From the NCBI GenBank assembly GCA_016296065.1, contig JAEDKA010000012.1:1-64000 (forward strand): 64,000 bases of DNA, given 5' to 3'. This document shows positions 1 through 8,363 of this stretch, piece by piece; the first letter of the stretch is position 1; every line of letters starts with the position of its first letter. Under the pieces are notes generated by a model that was not told the origin of the DNA, searched no databases, and saw nothing but the letters and a program-made list of their open reading frames with translations. The position numbers and the translations under genes were made by a program. This DNA comes from Kiritimatiellia bacterium (GTDB lineage Bacteria; Verrucomicrobiota; Kiritimatiellia; RFP12; UBA1067).

Positions 1-81
1 CAATGTTTTCAAGGGTGTGCTTTACACAGCCATCCGAAAACTGGGGATATTTCAGTGCGACGCCTTTGGATGTAGAAAGCA

Positions 82-107
82 ATCCGCGCGGCGGACGCCG
101 CGCGGAT
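82..107 (-). terminator. Hairpin terminator of the left-end beta-helix gene
   Basis: A perfect 12-bp inverted repeat (82..93 with 96..107) lies 25 bases past the stop codon of the 132..2768 gene. It is followed on the minus strand by a T-rich but imperfect tract. The position just after a stop codon supports a terminator; the weak U-tract keeps confidence moderate. Confidence 0.6.
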
Positions 108-131
108 ATGGGGCAGGGAAAGCGAACTTGG

Positions 132-2768
132 TCAGCGGAGTCGTATCTCGAACGAAGGCGCCCTGCCTTCGTAGCAGCCGACGTCCGGAATGCGGCTTAT
201 GACGCGCGGACGTCCGGCGAGATCGACGGCGTCGGACATCCAGTCGATGAGAAGTCCGGCATTCAGCGCAGGCGAGCCGGTGGCGGGCGTGTAGTCTCCG
301 TCCGCCGGCTTGCGGAACACCTTCGCGTTCGGGGCGACGGCGACGTTGTGGTTCTCCGCCGTCACGAACGAAGCGTCGCCCTGCCTGTCGTTGACGAGCG
401 TGTAGCCGATTCCAGCGGCATCGGACGAGCAGTAGATGTTGGAAACCGCCCCGGCGCCTACGGACCAGTTATCCGCGACTATGCAGTTCGTGACGCTGCC
501 GCCGTTGACGACAAGTCCAGCAGCATGCCAGAACTCTGAATCTGTAGATTCCTGGAGATTCGTATTGGCCACGATCGTGCAGTTCTCGATTAACCCGCCC
601 TTCGCGAAGTAAGCAGGCGTAAAGCCGACATACACCGGGGTGTCATGCTGACTCGAGCAACGCGTGACAAGCGAATTGCGCATGACACCCGTATTCCAAA
701 CGCCTATAACGTCGCCTTGTCCACCCGCTTTTGTACCCGAGGCGGTCGCAATGCAGTCCTCCACGCGGATGCGATCCGCAACTCCGCCTTTAATGCAAAT
801 GACTCCGCCCTGAGGGACCGCACCGGATGAGGAAAAGCTCTCTAGTCTCGTAAAGAGGCAGTCCACGACGGTTCCAGCGGACAGCGAAAGTCCAGATTCA
901 TAGATGCGGTCGCGGGGCACCTGGTCGCGGAACACGCAGTTTGTGACCATCGCCCCTTCCGCATCGACCTTGACGAGTCCGCGGGTCTTGTACGTAGAAC
1001 CGGTGTAGTCGTCGCTCTTGCGTCCGCCAACAAGAGTCAGCCCGCTTACATAGGCGGAGCCGGTGAGCAGCTGCAGTCCGTAGGTTCCGCTGTCGCTTGC
1101 GAACGTAGCCACATTGTCCATGCGGACAATCGTATTCTCGGGTCCGCCCAGCGAAACGATGCGCGTGCAGCCGCCGTCGACGAGCTTGATGCTCGAGGAA
1201 ATCACATAGCTTCCCTGCGCGACATAGAGCGTTCCGCCGGTGCCGAGGCAGCCCATCGCCTCGATGATGGAAGGCAGCCCCTTCTCGACCGTGTCATAGG
1301 GGAATTCGCCACGGCCGTTCACATTCGCGTAGACCCTGCTCGCCCTCACAAAGACCGCACCTTCATACTCGCAGCTCGCAACCTGGCCTCCGCCGCGAAC
1401 GGTGAGCGCCGCATCCCATGTGCCGGCCGCAAGCGCGACCGACGTAACGAAGCCGGTCGCCTCGACCGTCGTGCCGTCTTCCTTCCGCGTGAAGACCCAA
1501 GCGGCACTCTCGGCAGTCCCGGAGGGGGATCCGGAGTATTCGCAGCTCAGCTCAACTGTGGAAAGGTCCGGCGCTTCGTCGGAGACCACGCTCATCCTGC
1601 AGACAAATCCGCTCGAAGCCTCGCGCTCATAGCATCCCATGTCCACTCTGCTGTTTATGACGCGCACGTTGCCGTCAAGGTCTATGGCATTCTCCATCCA
1701 TTCCTGGTTGCCACCTGCGTCGACGCAATAGGAGTATCTGCAGCGGTAGTTGCAGCTGTCGGCGTCTTCGAACATAGGATCGACGGATGTGTTGCCTATG
1801 CCAACGGTGAAAGCGGGCTTCGTGTCGTTGTATTCCAGGCTCGCCGAGGTCATCGAGGAATCGTCCGCGAATTTGAAATTGGCGTCCTTGCCGTCATAAG
1901 CTGTATTTCCCCAGATGATGTTGTTGTGGAGCACGATGCCATTCCCCTTCACCCAAACACCACAAGCGTCGGAATCACCGCTGAAATTGCGGTTTCCGGC
2001 TATCGTGCAGCTCTCGACAACGCCGCCAACAGCGGTCACTCCGGAGCCGTTGCGGTGGGCGATGTTGTCCGCAATGAGACATCCGCGAAGAGTGCCGCCT
2101 GAAATGTAAACCGTCCCGCCGGCCATATCTTGAGGATTGCAGGCGTGGGTGACGGCATTGGAGACGATTACGCAGTTCTCGATAAGCCCGCCCGTCATAT
2201 ATATCGCCTCACCGGCTCCGTAGTATCCAGCCGAGTTGAAAGCCTCGCACCTTGTGATGGTGCAGTTGCGCACCATTCCGTTGCCGGACAACTTGATTCC
2301 GCCGCCCTTCATCGGGCCGTTTTTCGTCTTGCAGTCCTCAATCGAACAGTCCACAAGGATTCCGGAATCCATCTTGACGCCAGCGTCCGGGCCCTTGACG
2401 TTGTTGTTTCTCCAAGCATTTTTCCCCGTTACCGTCAGATTGGATACGACCGTATCAGCCGAGTTGTCTATTTTCAGGGCGCTCTGCAAGTCTAGGTCCT
2501 CCGCCGTCGTCGCAAGTGAAAGAACAACATCGCCACGGTCCGAGCCGCCGCCGATGAGCGACGCGCCGTTGGAAATCTCAATCGTTTTGTTTATTGGATA
2601 TGTGCCCGGGGCAAGCGTCACGACCTCGCCTGGTCCTGCGGCGTTAATCGCAGCTTGTATCTCCGCCGTGACGCTGGTGGCGTCGCCCGACGGGGACAAG
2701 GTAGTCGCCGTCGCCGTTGCTGCGGCAAACGCGGTGAATGCAAGCGCGGAAAACACTGTTTTCTTCAT
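132..2768 (-). CDS. Secreted right-handed beta-helix protein with two choice-of-anchor Q type modules
   Basis: A secreted protein of 878 residues. The signal peptide begins MKKTVFSALAFTAFAAATATA. The body is made of short turns rich in G, N, V and C, typical of a parallel beta-helix. There are two similar halves: each ends in a module containing a DAG or NAG turn, a DLxGxxRV motif and a terminal D(M/V)GCYE. The first lies near residues 350-395 and the second at the C-terminus, so the gene looks internally duplicated. I chose the ATG at 2768 because an AAGGAG box lies six bases before it; the longer frame from 2786 would put that box inside the coding region. Such proteins often bind or cleave polysaccharides, but no catalytic residues can be assigned. 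It is last in the left-end hydrolase cluster and has its own candidate promoter at 2802..2845. Confidence 0.85.
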   Translation of the reverse strand: MKKTVFSALAFTAFAAATATATTLSPSGDATSVTAEIQAAINAAGPGEVVTLAPGTYPINKTIEISNGASLIGGGSDRGDVVLSLATTAEDLDLQSALKIDNSADTVVSNLTVTGKNAWRNNNVKGPDAGVKMDSGILVDCSIEDCKTKNGPMKGGGIKLSGNGMVRNCTITRCEAFNSAGYYGAGEAIYMTGGLIENCVIVSNAVTHACNPQDMAGGTVYISGGTLRGCLIADNIAHRNGSGVTAVGGVVESCTIAGNRNFSGDSDACGVWVKGNGIVLHNNIIWGNTAYDGKDANFKFADDSSMTSASLEYNDTKPAFTVGIGNTSVDPMFEDADSCNYRCRYSYCVDAGGNQEWMENAIDLDGNVRVINSRVDMGCYEREASSGFVCRMSVVSDEAPDLSTVELSCEYSGSPSGTAESAAWVFTRKEDGTTVEATGFVTSVALAAGTWDAALTVRGGGQVASCEYEGAVFVRASRVYANVNGRGEFPYDTVEKGLPSIIEAMGCLGTGGTLYVAQGSYVISSSIKLVDGGCTRIVSLGGPENTIVRMDNVATFASDSGTYGLQLLTGSAYVSGLTLVGGRKSDDYTGSTYKTRGLVKVDAEGAMVTNCVFRDQVPRDRIYESGLSLSAGTVVDCLFTRLESFSSSGAVPQGGVICIKGGVADRIRVEDCIATASGTKAGGQGDVIGVWNTGVMRNSLVTRCSSQHDTPVYVGFTPAYFAKGGLIENCTIVANTNLQESTDSEFWHAAGLVVNGGSVTNCIVADNWSVGAGAVSNIYCSSDAAGIGYTLVNDRQGDASFVTAENHNVAVAPNAKVFRKPADGDYTPATGSPALNAGLLIDWMSDAVDLAGRPRVISRIPDVGCYEGRAPSFEIRLR

Positions 2769-2801
2769 GGGCATCTCCTTTTTCACTGTTGCGACGGTAA
2801 A

Positions 2802-2807
2802 ATAATA
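2802..2807 (-). promoter_or_regulatory. Candidate -10 (TATTAT) of the beta-helix gene
   Basis: TATTAT preceded by TGA (extended -10 form) lies about 33 bases upstream of the ATG at 2768, leaving room for the AAGGAG box. No good -35 is present. A palindrome begins 24 bases upstream of this -10 (2832..2845), where an activator could act. Confidence 0.5.
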
Positions 2808-2831
2808 TCAAATTTCACGGCAGCGAACAAT

Positions 2832-2845
2832 TATACGAGAGTATA
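2832..2845 (-). promoter_or_regulatory. Palindromic operator candidate, TATAC-N4-GTATA (copy 1)
   Basis: A perfect 5+5 palindrome with spacer GAGA (plus strand) upstream of the beta-helix gene. A second copy with the same arms and spacer GAAA lies at 10133..10146, upstream of the GH123-like gene. In both places the palindrome starts 24-25 bases upstream of the -10, and several flanking bases match. This copy also contains a TATAAT-like string on the minus strand, so it could itself be a promoter. The regulator is unknown. Confidence 0.5.
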
Positions 2846-2867
2846 CCTCTCGCGGGCGGGTGCGAAG

Positions 2868-5800
2868 TCACTGCCCGGACCGGAGAACCATGAAGCCGCT
2901 GTCGGCGTTAGCGGGAATCGGAGCGAGTATCTTCGTGCCGTCGGCGCTCACGTCGAGGTCTGCCTTGCAGAACTTTACCGGACTCCACGTCGCCGTCGCC
3001 GCAGTGAGGTCGCCGTTCGTGCAGACGCTGATTCCGAGCAACGCCGTTCCGTCCGCGATTTCGAGCGTCGCCGCATGCGCGGCCTCGAGCTCGGTGCGCG
3101 AGACGACGACCGATCCTTCTGGAACATCGGACATCCCGAGCCCGCCGAAGAGCTTTCGGTACTGTCCAACGTTCATGCCGTTCACCGTCGTCGCGTCGGA
3201 AAGCCCCGCGAGCGCGTTCTGCCCGATCACTACGCCGTCGCCAATCGTCACGCTCTTGACCGCCGAGGGATCCCACGGCAGATCTGCCGCGGATGCAAAA
3301 TCGTCCATCGTCCCCGTTCCGTCTATGGAGAGCGTTCCGTCTGCATTCAGCGCCGCTATGACGTCGTCGCCAACCGCCCATATGTCCCCTGTCGCCGCGC
3401 GGAAGAGCCACGTGTTCGGTCCGTCGGACTCGATTGGAATCACGTTCGAGTCGTACTCTGCGCCAGTGAAAAGCTCGCGGACTTTCACGACGTCTTCCGG
3501 TAGTGTGATCGTCGTGTGCACGACATTCGTTCCCGTGTGGAACATATAGATGTCGCCATGTCGGCGAATGTAGTTTCCGGGCTCCACATACTGCCTGGCC
3601 CCGCCCGCCTTCAGAAGCGCCGCGTAGACGTAAGGCCCGACTCCGCCGGTACCCGCAGGCATCTCGGGCACGATGATGCTGCGCACCCCGTCGGCGAGCG
3701 TCTTCACATAGTAGACGCTGTTGGTCGTGTACTTCCTGCTCGCATCTAGGTCGCTGCAGACGATGTTCGAACGGCGCGCAACGCCCGTCGCGGTCACGCC
3801 CGTGAGCGCGGACATCGCCGCGTCGTCGAAGCCGTTGTCCGTCACTCCGCCGGCGGGACCGATCCAGATCGCCGTCATGTCAGGCCTGCGTGTCCGCTGA
3901 ACAAGCGCTCTGCGTTCGTCGGGCGTGAGATAAAATGCGTTAAGGAACATGACGACCTTGTAGCCGCGTGGATTGTCGATATAGTCCTCGAGAGACAGGA
4001 GGTCGAACGGAATGCCCGAGCGGTTCAGGTAGAGGAGCGAGGTCTGGTAGATGTTCCACGTGAAGTACGAGCACTTGCCGCCGTCGCGGCGAATGGCCTC
4101 ACGCGTGCTGAACACGACCGCGACCTCGTTGCCGGACTCCGACGCCGCGACTCCCGCCTTCGCGAGCGCGGCACGCGTGTCCGTTATCGCACGGAACACG
4201 GCAGGATCGTCGAAGGCGTGCGGACGCGAGCCGGACTGCGTGATCGGATCGTTGAGCTGGATGCCGCCGCCGTCGAAGAATGGATTGAGCATGTTGCGGC
4301 GCATGCACATCTCCGTCTCGTGCGGCGTCTCGGTGCACATGCCCTGCCCGTCGTTCTGGCTCTGAAGCCAGTCGCGGATGTGGTGGAAACGGCTGTCGTC
4401 CTCGAGAAGCGCGAGCTTGCCGTAGCGGCGGAAGAGCGACGGAATGGTGCGCGTCACGTAGCTGCCGCCCGCGCGGCGCCCGTCCTTGCTGTAGTACGCC
4501 GGGCAGGAGAGGATGTCGACGTTCGGGCTCGAGAGCACCTTGTCGAGAAGCGACGTCGCGCCCTCCGGCGGATGGTCGTCGTAGAGGTAGCCGTAGTAGG
4601 CGCCGACCAGACGTCCCGGGAACGCCTGCTTCGCCGCATCCGCCATCTCGAGGAGGAAATCGGCCATCGTGTTGATGAGGCAGTCGTAGTAGTCAAGAAC
4701 GAGCTGGTCCTCGGCCGGGTCCAGCAGGTCGCCGTTGCTGTTGTCGTGTCCGCCTGGGTCCTCGTGCTTCCGCGCCGCGAGCGACGGGATCGCGGCGTCG
4801 TCGACGTTTCGCTTCGCCTTCATATAGGCGCGGAACTTCTCCTGCATCCGCGGCCCGTTGTCGGGCCCTTCGTACATCCCGAAATAGCACCATTCTGTGT
4901 AGGTGCCGTAGCTCAGGCGGAAGCAGACGAGCCGCTTGCGCCACGGCTGAGTCTCGACGTATTCGCCGAGCTTCTTGATCATGTCGACCACCTTCGCGCG
5001 GAACAGGTCGCTGGCAGGCGAGGGACGCAGCACGCGCATCCGGAACTCGTCGCCGGCGTTCACGTCCGGTTCGCCGGTCTCGTAGCCGACGCGCTCGGTC
5101 ATGTTGGTCTGGATCCAGAACTGCATCATGAAGCGCGGCGAGATGGCCACATATGCGTCCGGGTTGATCTCAAGGACCCGCCGCACCATGTCGTCGATTT
5201 TCGAGAAGTCGTAGGACCCGTCGCTTTTGCAGAATGATTCGGCAAGGAAGTTGAGCTGGACGATGTCGAACCCCTCCCGCGCCAGCCGGACGATCGCGCT
5301 TTCGTTGTAGTAGTCGCCGGCCTGGCAGATATTGAAATCGGGCGCGTGCAGACTCCCGTTGAGCTCGACAAAAGGCGAGTTCCCGCGGTATACGATGCGG
5401 GCAACGGGATCGGGCTCCTGTTCGAGCCCGGGCGGAAGCGAGGGATCGGCATAGTCCCCGTTCGCGAAGCGCTCGCGCTCCTCGGGGGTCGTGTAGTAGT
5501 CGACGTTAAAGTAGCTGATGCTGTACCAGGGATCCGTGAAGGCGTCGCCGATAACCTTGACCTTTGGCCATGCCGAATCGTCGAAGCCCGGCTGCTCCCA
5601 TCCGCTCGGCGGGGTATTGACGGTACCCTTGACCGTGGCGTCACCATGAATGTACCTGAGCACCTGTCGGGTGTTTGAATTTTTCGAATCAAAGCACTTG
5701 ATCGTGAAAATCGCCGCGGAGCTGGAAGTAGTATTAGTGAGCGCAATGGCAATGGTGTTCTCGCCCAGGACGAAGCAATTGTTGTCGTAGCACCAATTCC

Positions 5801-6092
5801 CGGGGCGCAGGAGAGCATGTCCGTTCAGATAGACCGTTCCCCTGTCGTCAAGGTGGTAGTAGAGCGAAATGTCCTTGGTCGCGTTTGACAAGTCGTCCAG
5901 ATCGAACTTGAACCGGAAGTATGCGGTCGCGCCATTGGACACGACGCCGTCCGCCGCCCAGAAGAACTTGGCCTGGCTCGCGTTCCTCAGATGCGGCTCC
6001 AGCACCTCCGGCGCGAATTCATACACATATGGGTCGTCTCCAAAGGCGGCGAGAACCAGCGCGGCTACGCAAACTGCCATTGCTCTTTTCAT
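2868..6092 (-). CDS. Secreted glycoside hydrolase-like protein (beta-galactosidase/GH-A-like barrel)
   Basis: 1074 residues with an N-terminal signal peptide (MKRAMAVCVAALVLAAFG). Residues of about 20-200 form a beta-sandwich of the kind that precedes sugar-cleaving domains (YLNGHALLRPG motif). A TIM-barrel-like region follows at about 245-720, with strands such as GFDIVQLNF and AYVAISPRF and the short motif TYTEWCYFG, then a trimerisation-type segment (VVMFLNAFYL). The C-terminus carries a short repeat-lead domain with LSIDGTGTMDDF. The ATG at 6092 was chosen because it opens the signal peptide and has AGAGG eight bases upstream; a longer frame exists from 6134. It begins 11 bases after the stop of the TPR gene, so the two are co-transcribed. 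The exact GH family and substrate cannot be read from sequence alone. Confidence 0.75.
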   Translation of the reverse strand: MKRAMAVCVAALVLAAFGDDPYVYEFAPEVLEPHLRNASQAKFFWAADGVVSNGATAYFRFKFDLDDLSNATKDISLYYHLDDRGTVYLNGHALLRPGNWCYDNNCFVLGENTIAIALTNTTSSSAAIFTIKCFDSKNSNTRQVLRYIHGDATVKGTVNTPPSGWEQPGFDDSAWPKVKVIGDAFTDPWYSISYFNVDYYTTPEERERFANGDYADPSLPPGLEQEPDPVARIVYRGNSPFVELNGSLHAPDFNICQAGDYYNESAIVRLAREGFDIVQLNFLAESFCKSDGSYDFSKIDDMVRRVLEINPDAYVAISPRFMMQFWIQTNMTERVGYETGEPDVNAGDEFRMRVLRPSPASDLFRAKVVDMIKKLGEYVETQPWRKRLVCFRLSYGTYTEWCYFGMYEGPDNGPRMQEKFRAYMKAKRNVDDAAIPSLAARKHEDPGGHDNSNGDLLDPAEDQLVLDYYDCLINTMADFLLEMADAAKQAFPGRLVGAYYGYLYDDHPPEGATSLLDKVLSSPNVDILSCPAYYSKDGRRAGGSYVTRTIPSLFRRYGKLALLEDDSRFHHIRDWLQSQNDGQGMCTETPHETEMCMRRNMLNPFFDGGGIQLNDPITQSGSRPHAFDDPAVFRAITDTRAALAKAGVAASESGNEVAVVFSTREAIRRDGGKCSYFTWNIYQTSLLYLNRSGIPFDLLSLEDYIDNPRGYKVVMFLNAFYLTPDERRALVQRTRRPDMTAIWIGPAGGVTDNGFDDAAMSALTGVTATGVARRSNIVCSDLDASRKYTTNSVYYVKTLADGVRSIIVPEMPAGTGGVGPYVYAALLKAGGARQYVEPGNYIRRHGDIYMFHTGTNVVHTTITLPEDVVKVRELFTGAEYDSNVIPIESDGPNTWLFRAATGDIWAVGDDVIAALNADGTLSIDGTGTMDDFASAADLPWDPSAVKSVTIGDGVVIGQNALAGLSDATTVNGMNVGQYRKLFGGLGMSDVPEGSVVVSRTELEAAHAATLEIADGTALLGISVCTNGDLTAATATWSPVKFCKADLDVSADGTKILAPIPANADSGFMVLRSGQ

Positions 6093-6103
6093 GCCGTCTG
6101 CCT

Positions 6104-8341
6104 CTACATCCCGGTGTATTTCCTGAGCAACCACTCGCGGCGGAGGGCGTCGATCTCGTGGCTGAGCCCGATCCAGACCTTCGCGCCCTTCTCGTACACC
6201 TCGTTGACCTCATCGTCGCTCATGTCGGGCTTCACCTTCGCCGCCTGCGCCTTGAGTTCCGCCTCGAGCGGCTTCAGGCACTCCTCGTAGAACTCCGGAT
6301 CGCCCACCACGGGATCTCCCCAGCGGTCGAACGCGGAAAGCGCACCGTGCCCCGAACGGCTCCACGCCTTGCACGTGTCGTAGACGAGGCGGCGGCGGAT
6401 CGCCGCGAGCTCGCCCGGCTTCAGGTCGAACACGAGCCGACCCCAGCTCGACGATTCGTGCACGCCCTGCGAGCCGCCCCAGGAATGTCCGTCCGCAAGG
6501 CACTCGAAGCGCCACTCCGTGCCGGACGCGGCGGGAAGCTTCTGGTAGAACGCGGACCACGGAAGCGTCACCATGAGCACGTAGTCTCCGTCCGTGAACG
6601 CAGTCTCCTGGCGAAGCGAGAACGGACTCCTCGCGTCGTCGTACTCCACTCTCTGGGCATAGGCGCTTGAATATGCCGTGTAGAACACGAACCCGATGCC
6701 CTCCTTTGGCGAGGAGCTGAAGCAGATGTACGGCTCGCCCGCGCCCGGCGCGAAATAGCACTCCGTGCCGATGCCGCCCGCGAAGCCGTTCTCCACTGCG
6801 CGCGCGTTCGCGTCCGCGACGCGCATGACGATCTTGAGCCCTTCCACGTCGCAGAACGACGAGACCTCCATGCGCGCATCCTTGGAATCAAGCGCCGTCT
6901 TCTCAATCTCGGCGCGCCCCGTCGCGACGTCCGTCTCGAGGCTGTCGAGCTCGCCGCACATCTTTACGTCGACAAATGACTTCTCAAGCGAGTCCGCGAC
7001 GCCGCGCCATGCGGCGATCGAGCTCACCGGGCTGTCGAAGTACTTCACTGCGTAGCGGCGTTCGGGCGCCTCCTTGAAGAGCGCGCGGTATGCCGCGCTG
7101 TATCGTTCGCACTCCTCGTTGCGCTGGAGGTTGAGCGCCCACTGCGCCGCGATCTGAAGCGCCTGCGCATACTCCTTGATGTCGAGATTCGCCGCCTTCG
7201 CGACGGGAATGAGATCCTTCCCCTCGGCGAGCGCCTTGAGCATCTCGAAGCGGACACGGTCGAACGGCTTTACTGACGGCTTCTGCGCAGCCGCGTCCTT
7301 CGCGAGGAATCCGTCCGCCTTCTCCGCGACCTCTCCGCCGCGGCCCGTCGCGACGAGCGAGAAGAGGTAGCCGCGGTACCGGCCCGAATCCTGTAACAAG
7401 GGGAGGGCCGGGAACGCCTCGGCGATCTTAGCGAAGAGCGCCCAGTCCCCAAAGCGGTAGACGTTGGAGAACTCGCCGACGACCTTCCCGTCGACAAAGC
7501 CGGCGTAGTCGAGTCCGCGCGCGATCTCCCTCGCGCGGTCTCCGCGCTCGGACTTGTCGGTGCCGAAGTAGCGTATCAGTATCTCGCGGCGGCGAGGCGC
7601 GGGGTTGTTCGCGTCGGAGACGTAGGCGAACGCATCGTCCGCCGACTCCTTCGAGCGCCCAGATGCGCAGTACCACGAAAGGCGCGGATACGGATCGCCG
7701 ATTCCATCCCATGCAGCGGCGATATCCGCGTCATTGGAATAGTCCGAGGCAAGGACCGCGAGCGACTTGGCGGCTTCCGCGGGATTGTACTCTGCGGCCT
7801 TTCTGTAGGCCGCCTTGGCGTCGTCGTAGCGGTCGGCCCACTTGCAGGCTTCCGCGACGAGGCAGTGCGCCTTGAAGAGGTCGAACGGCTTAAGCCCCTC
7901 TATAGACAGCGCCTTCCCGGCCGTCGCGAGCGAAGCGGCGTAGTCCTTCCTGCCGGCCTGCAGGCGGGCAAGCGCGCGGAGGAACTCGATCTTGTCGCCG
8001 GGCGGACAGTCCGCGGCGTCTATCTCACGTTCGCAGACAACGGGGATGCGCCCCTCGGACCACTCCTTGTCCCACTTGCCCAGATGTATCCAGCTCGGCA
8101 TCGTGCAGTACGAGATGATCTTCCTGTCGATGTGGACGCGCAGCGACGCGTTCGCGTCCGCGAGGCGCCCTTCGAGGAACTCGACGACGTCGCGGAACGT
8201 CGCGCCGCCCTTCAGGCGGGCTCCGACCTCCGCATCGATCTCCTTGCGCGGATCCTGCGCCGCGGAAACCTGCGCGGCAAACGCGCCGGCGAGGACTGCC
8301 GCGGAGAGCATGGACCTGAAAACCGCTGATTCTAGTTTCAT
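6104..8341 (-). CDS. Secreted TPR-containing protein with a CBM9-like C-terminal domain
   Basis: 745 residues with a signal peptide (cleavage near QVSAAQD). The middle third is alpha-helical with TPR-like repeats, for example the stretches around LFKAHCLVAEACKWADRYDD. The last 250 residues resemble the sugar-binding fold used by family 9 carbohydrate-binding modules, with many aromatic residues and the short motifs GYVLMVTLPW-like and WGRLVFDL. It probably scaffolds or binds carbohydrate; no catalytic motif was seen. A GAGGGAGGA ribosome site precedes the ATG by nine bases. It is the second gene of the cluster that starts with the GH123-like gene (22-base gap) and is followed by the GH-A-like gene. 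Confidence 0.75.
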   Translation of the reverse strand: MKLESAVFRSMLSAAVLAGAFAAQVSAAQDPRKEIDAEVGARLKGGATFRDVVEFLEGRLADANASLRVHIDRKIISYCTMPSWIHLGKWDKEWSEGRIPVVCEREIDAADCPPGDKIEFLRALARLQAGRKDYAASLATAGKALSIEGLKPFDLFKAHCLVAEACKWADRYDDAKAAYRKAAEYNPAEAAKSLAVLASDYSNDADIAAAWDGIGDPYPRLSWYCASGRSKESADDAFAYVSDANNPAPRRREILIRYFGTDKSERGDRAREIARGLDYAGFVDGKVVGEFSNVYRFGDWALFAKIAEAFPALPLLQDSGRYRGYLFSLVATGRGGEVAEKADGFLAKDAAAQKPSVKPFDRVRFEMLKALAEGKDLIPVAKAANLDIKEYAQALQIAAQWALNLQRNEECERYSAAYRALFKEAPERRYAVKYFDSPVSSIAAWRGVADSLEKSFVDVKMCGELDSLETDVATGRAEIEKTALDSKDARMEVSSFCDVEGLKIVMRVADANARAVENGFAGGIGTECYFAPGAGEPYICFSSSPKEGIGFVFYTAYSSAYAQRVEYDDARSPFSLRQETAFTDGDYVLMVTLPWSAFYQKLPAASGTEWRFECLADGHSWGGSQGVHESSSWGRLVFDLKPGELAAIRRRLVYDTCKAWSRSGHGALSAFDRWGDPVVGDPEFYEECLKPLEAELKAQAAKVKPDMSDDEVNEVYEKGAKVWIGLSHEIDALRREWLLRKYTGM

Positions 8342-8363
8342 AGCTTTCGTTCCTCCCTCACTG

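Noticed and set aside
2768..2786. Longer N-terminus for the left-end beta-helix gene starting at 2786
   Set aside because: It would place the AAGGAG ribosome site inside the coding sequence and spoil the signal peptide.
4218..5237. Plus-strand frame of about 340 codons opposite the GH-A-like gene
   Set aside because: Composition is an antisense shadow; no promoter, ribosome site or recognisable motif.
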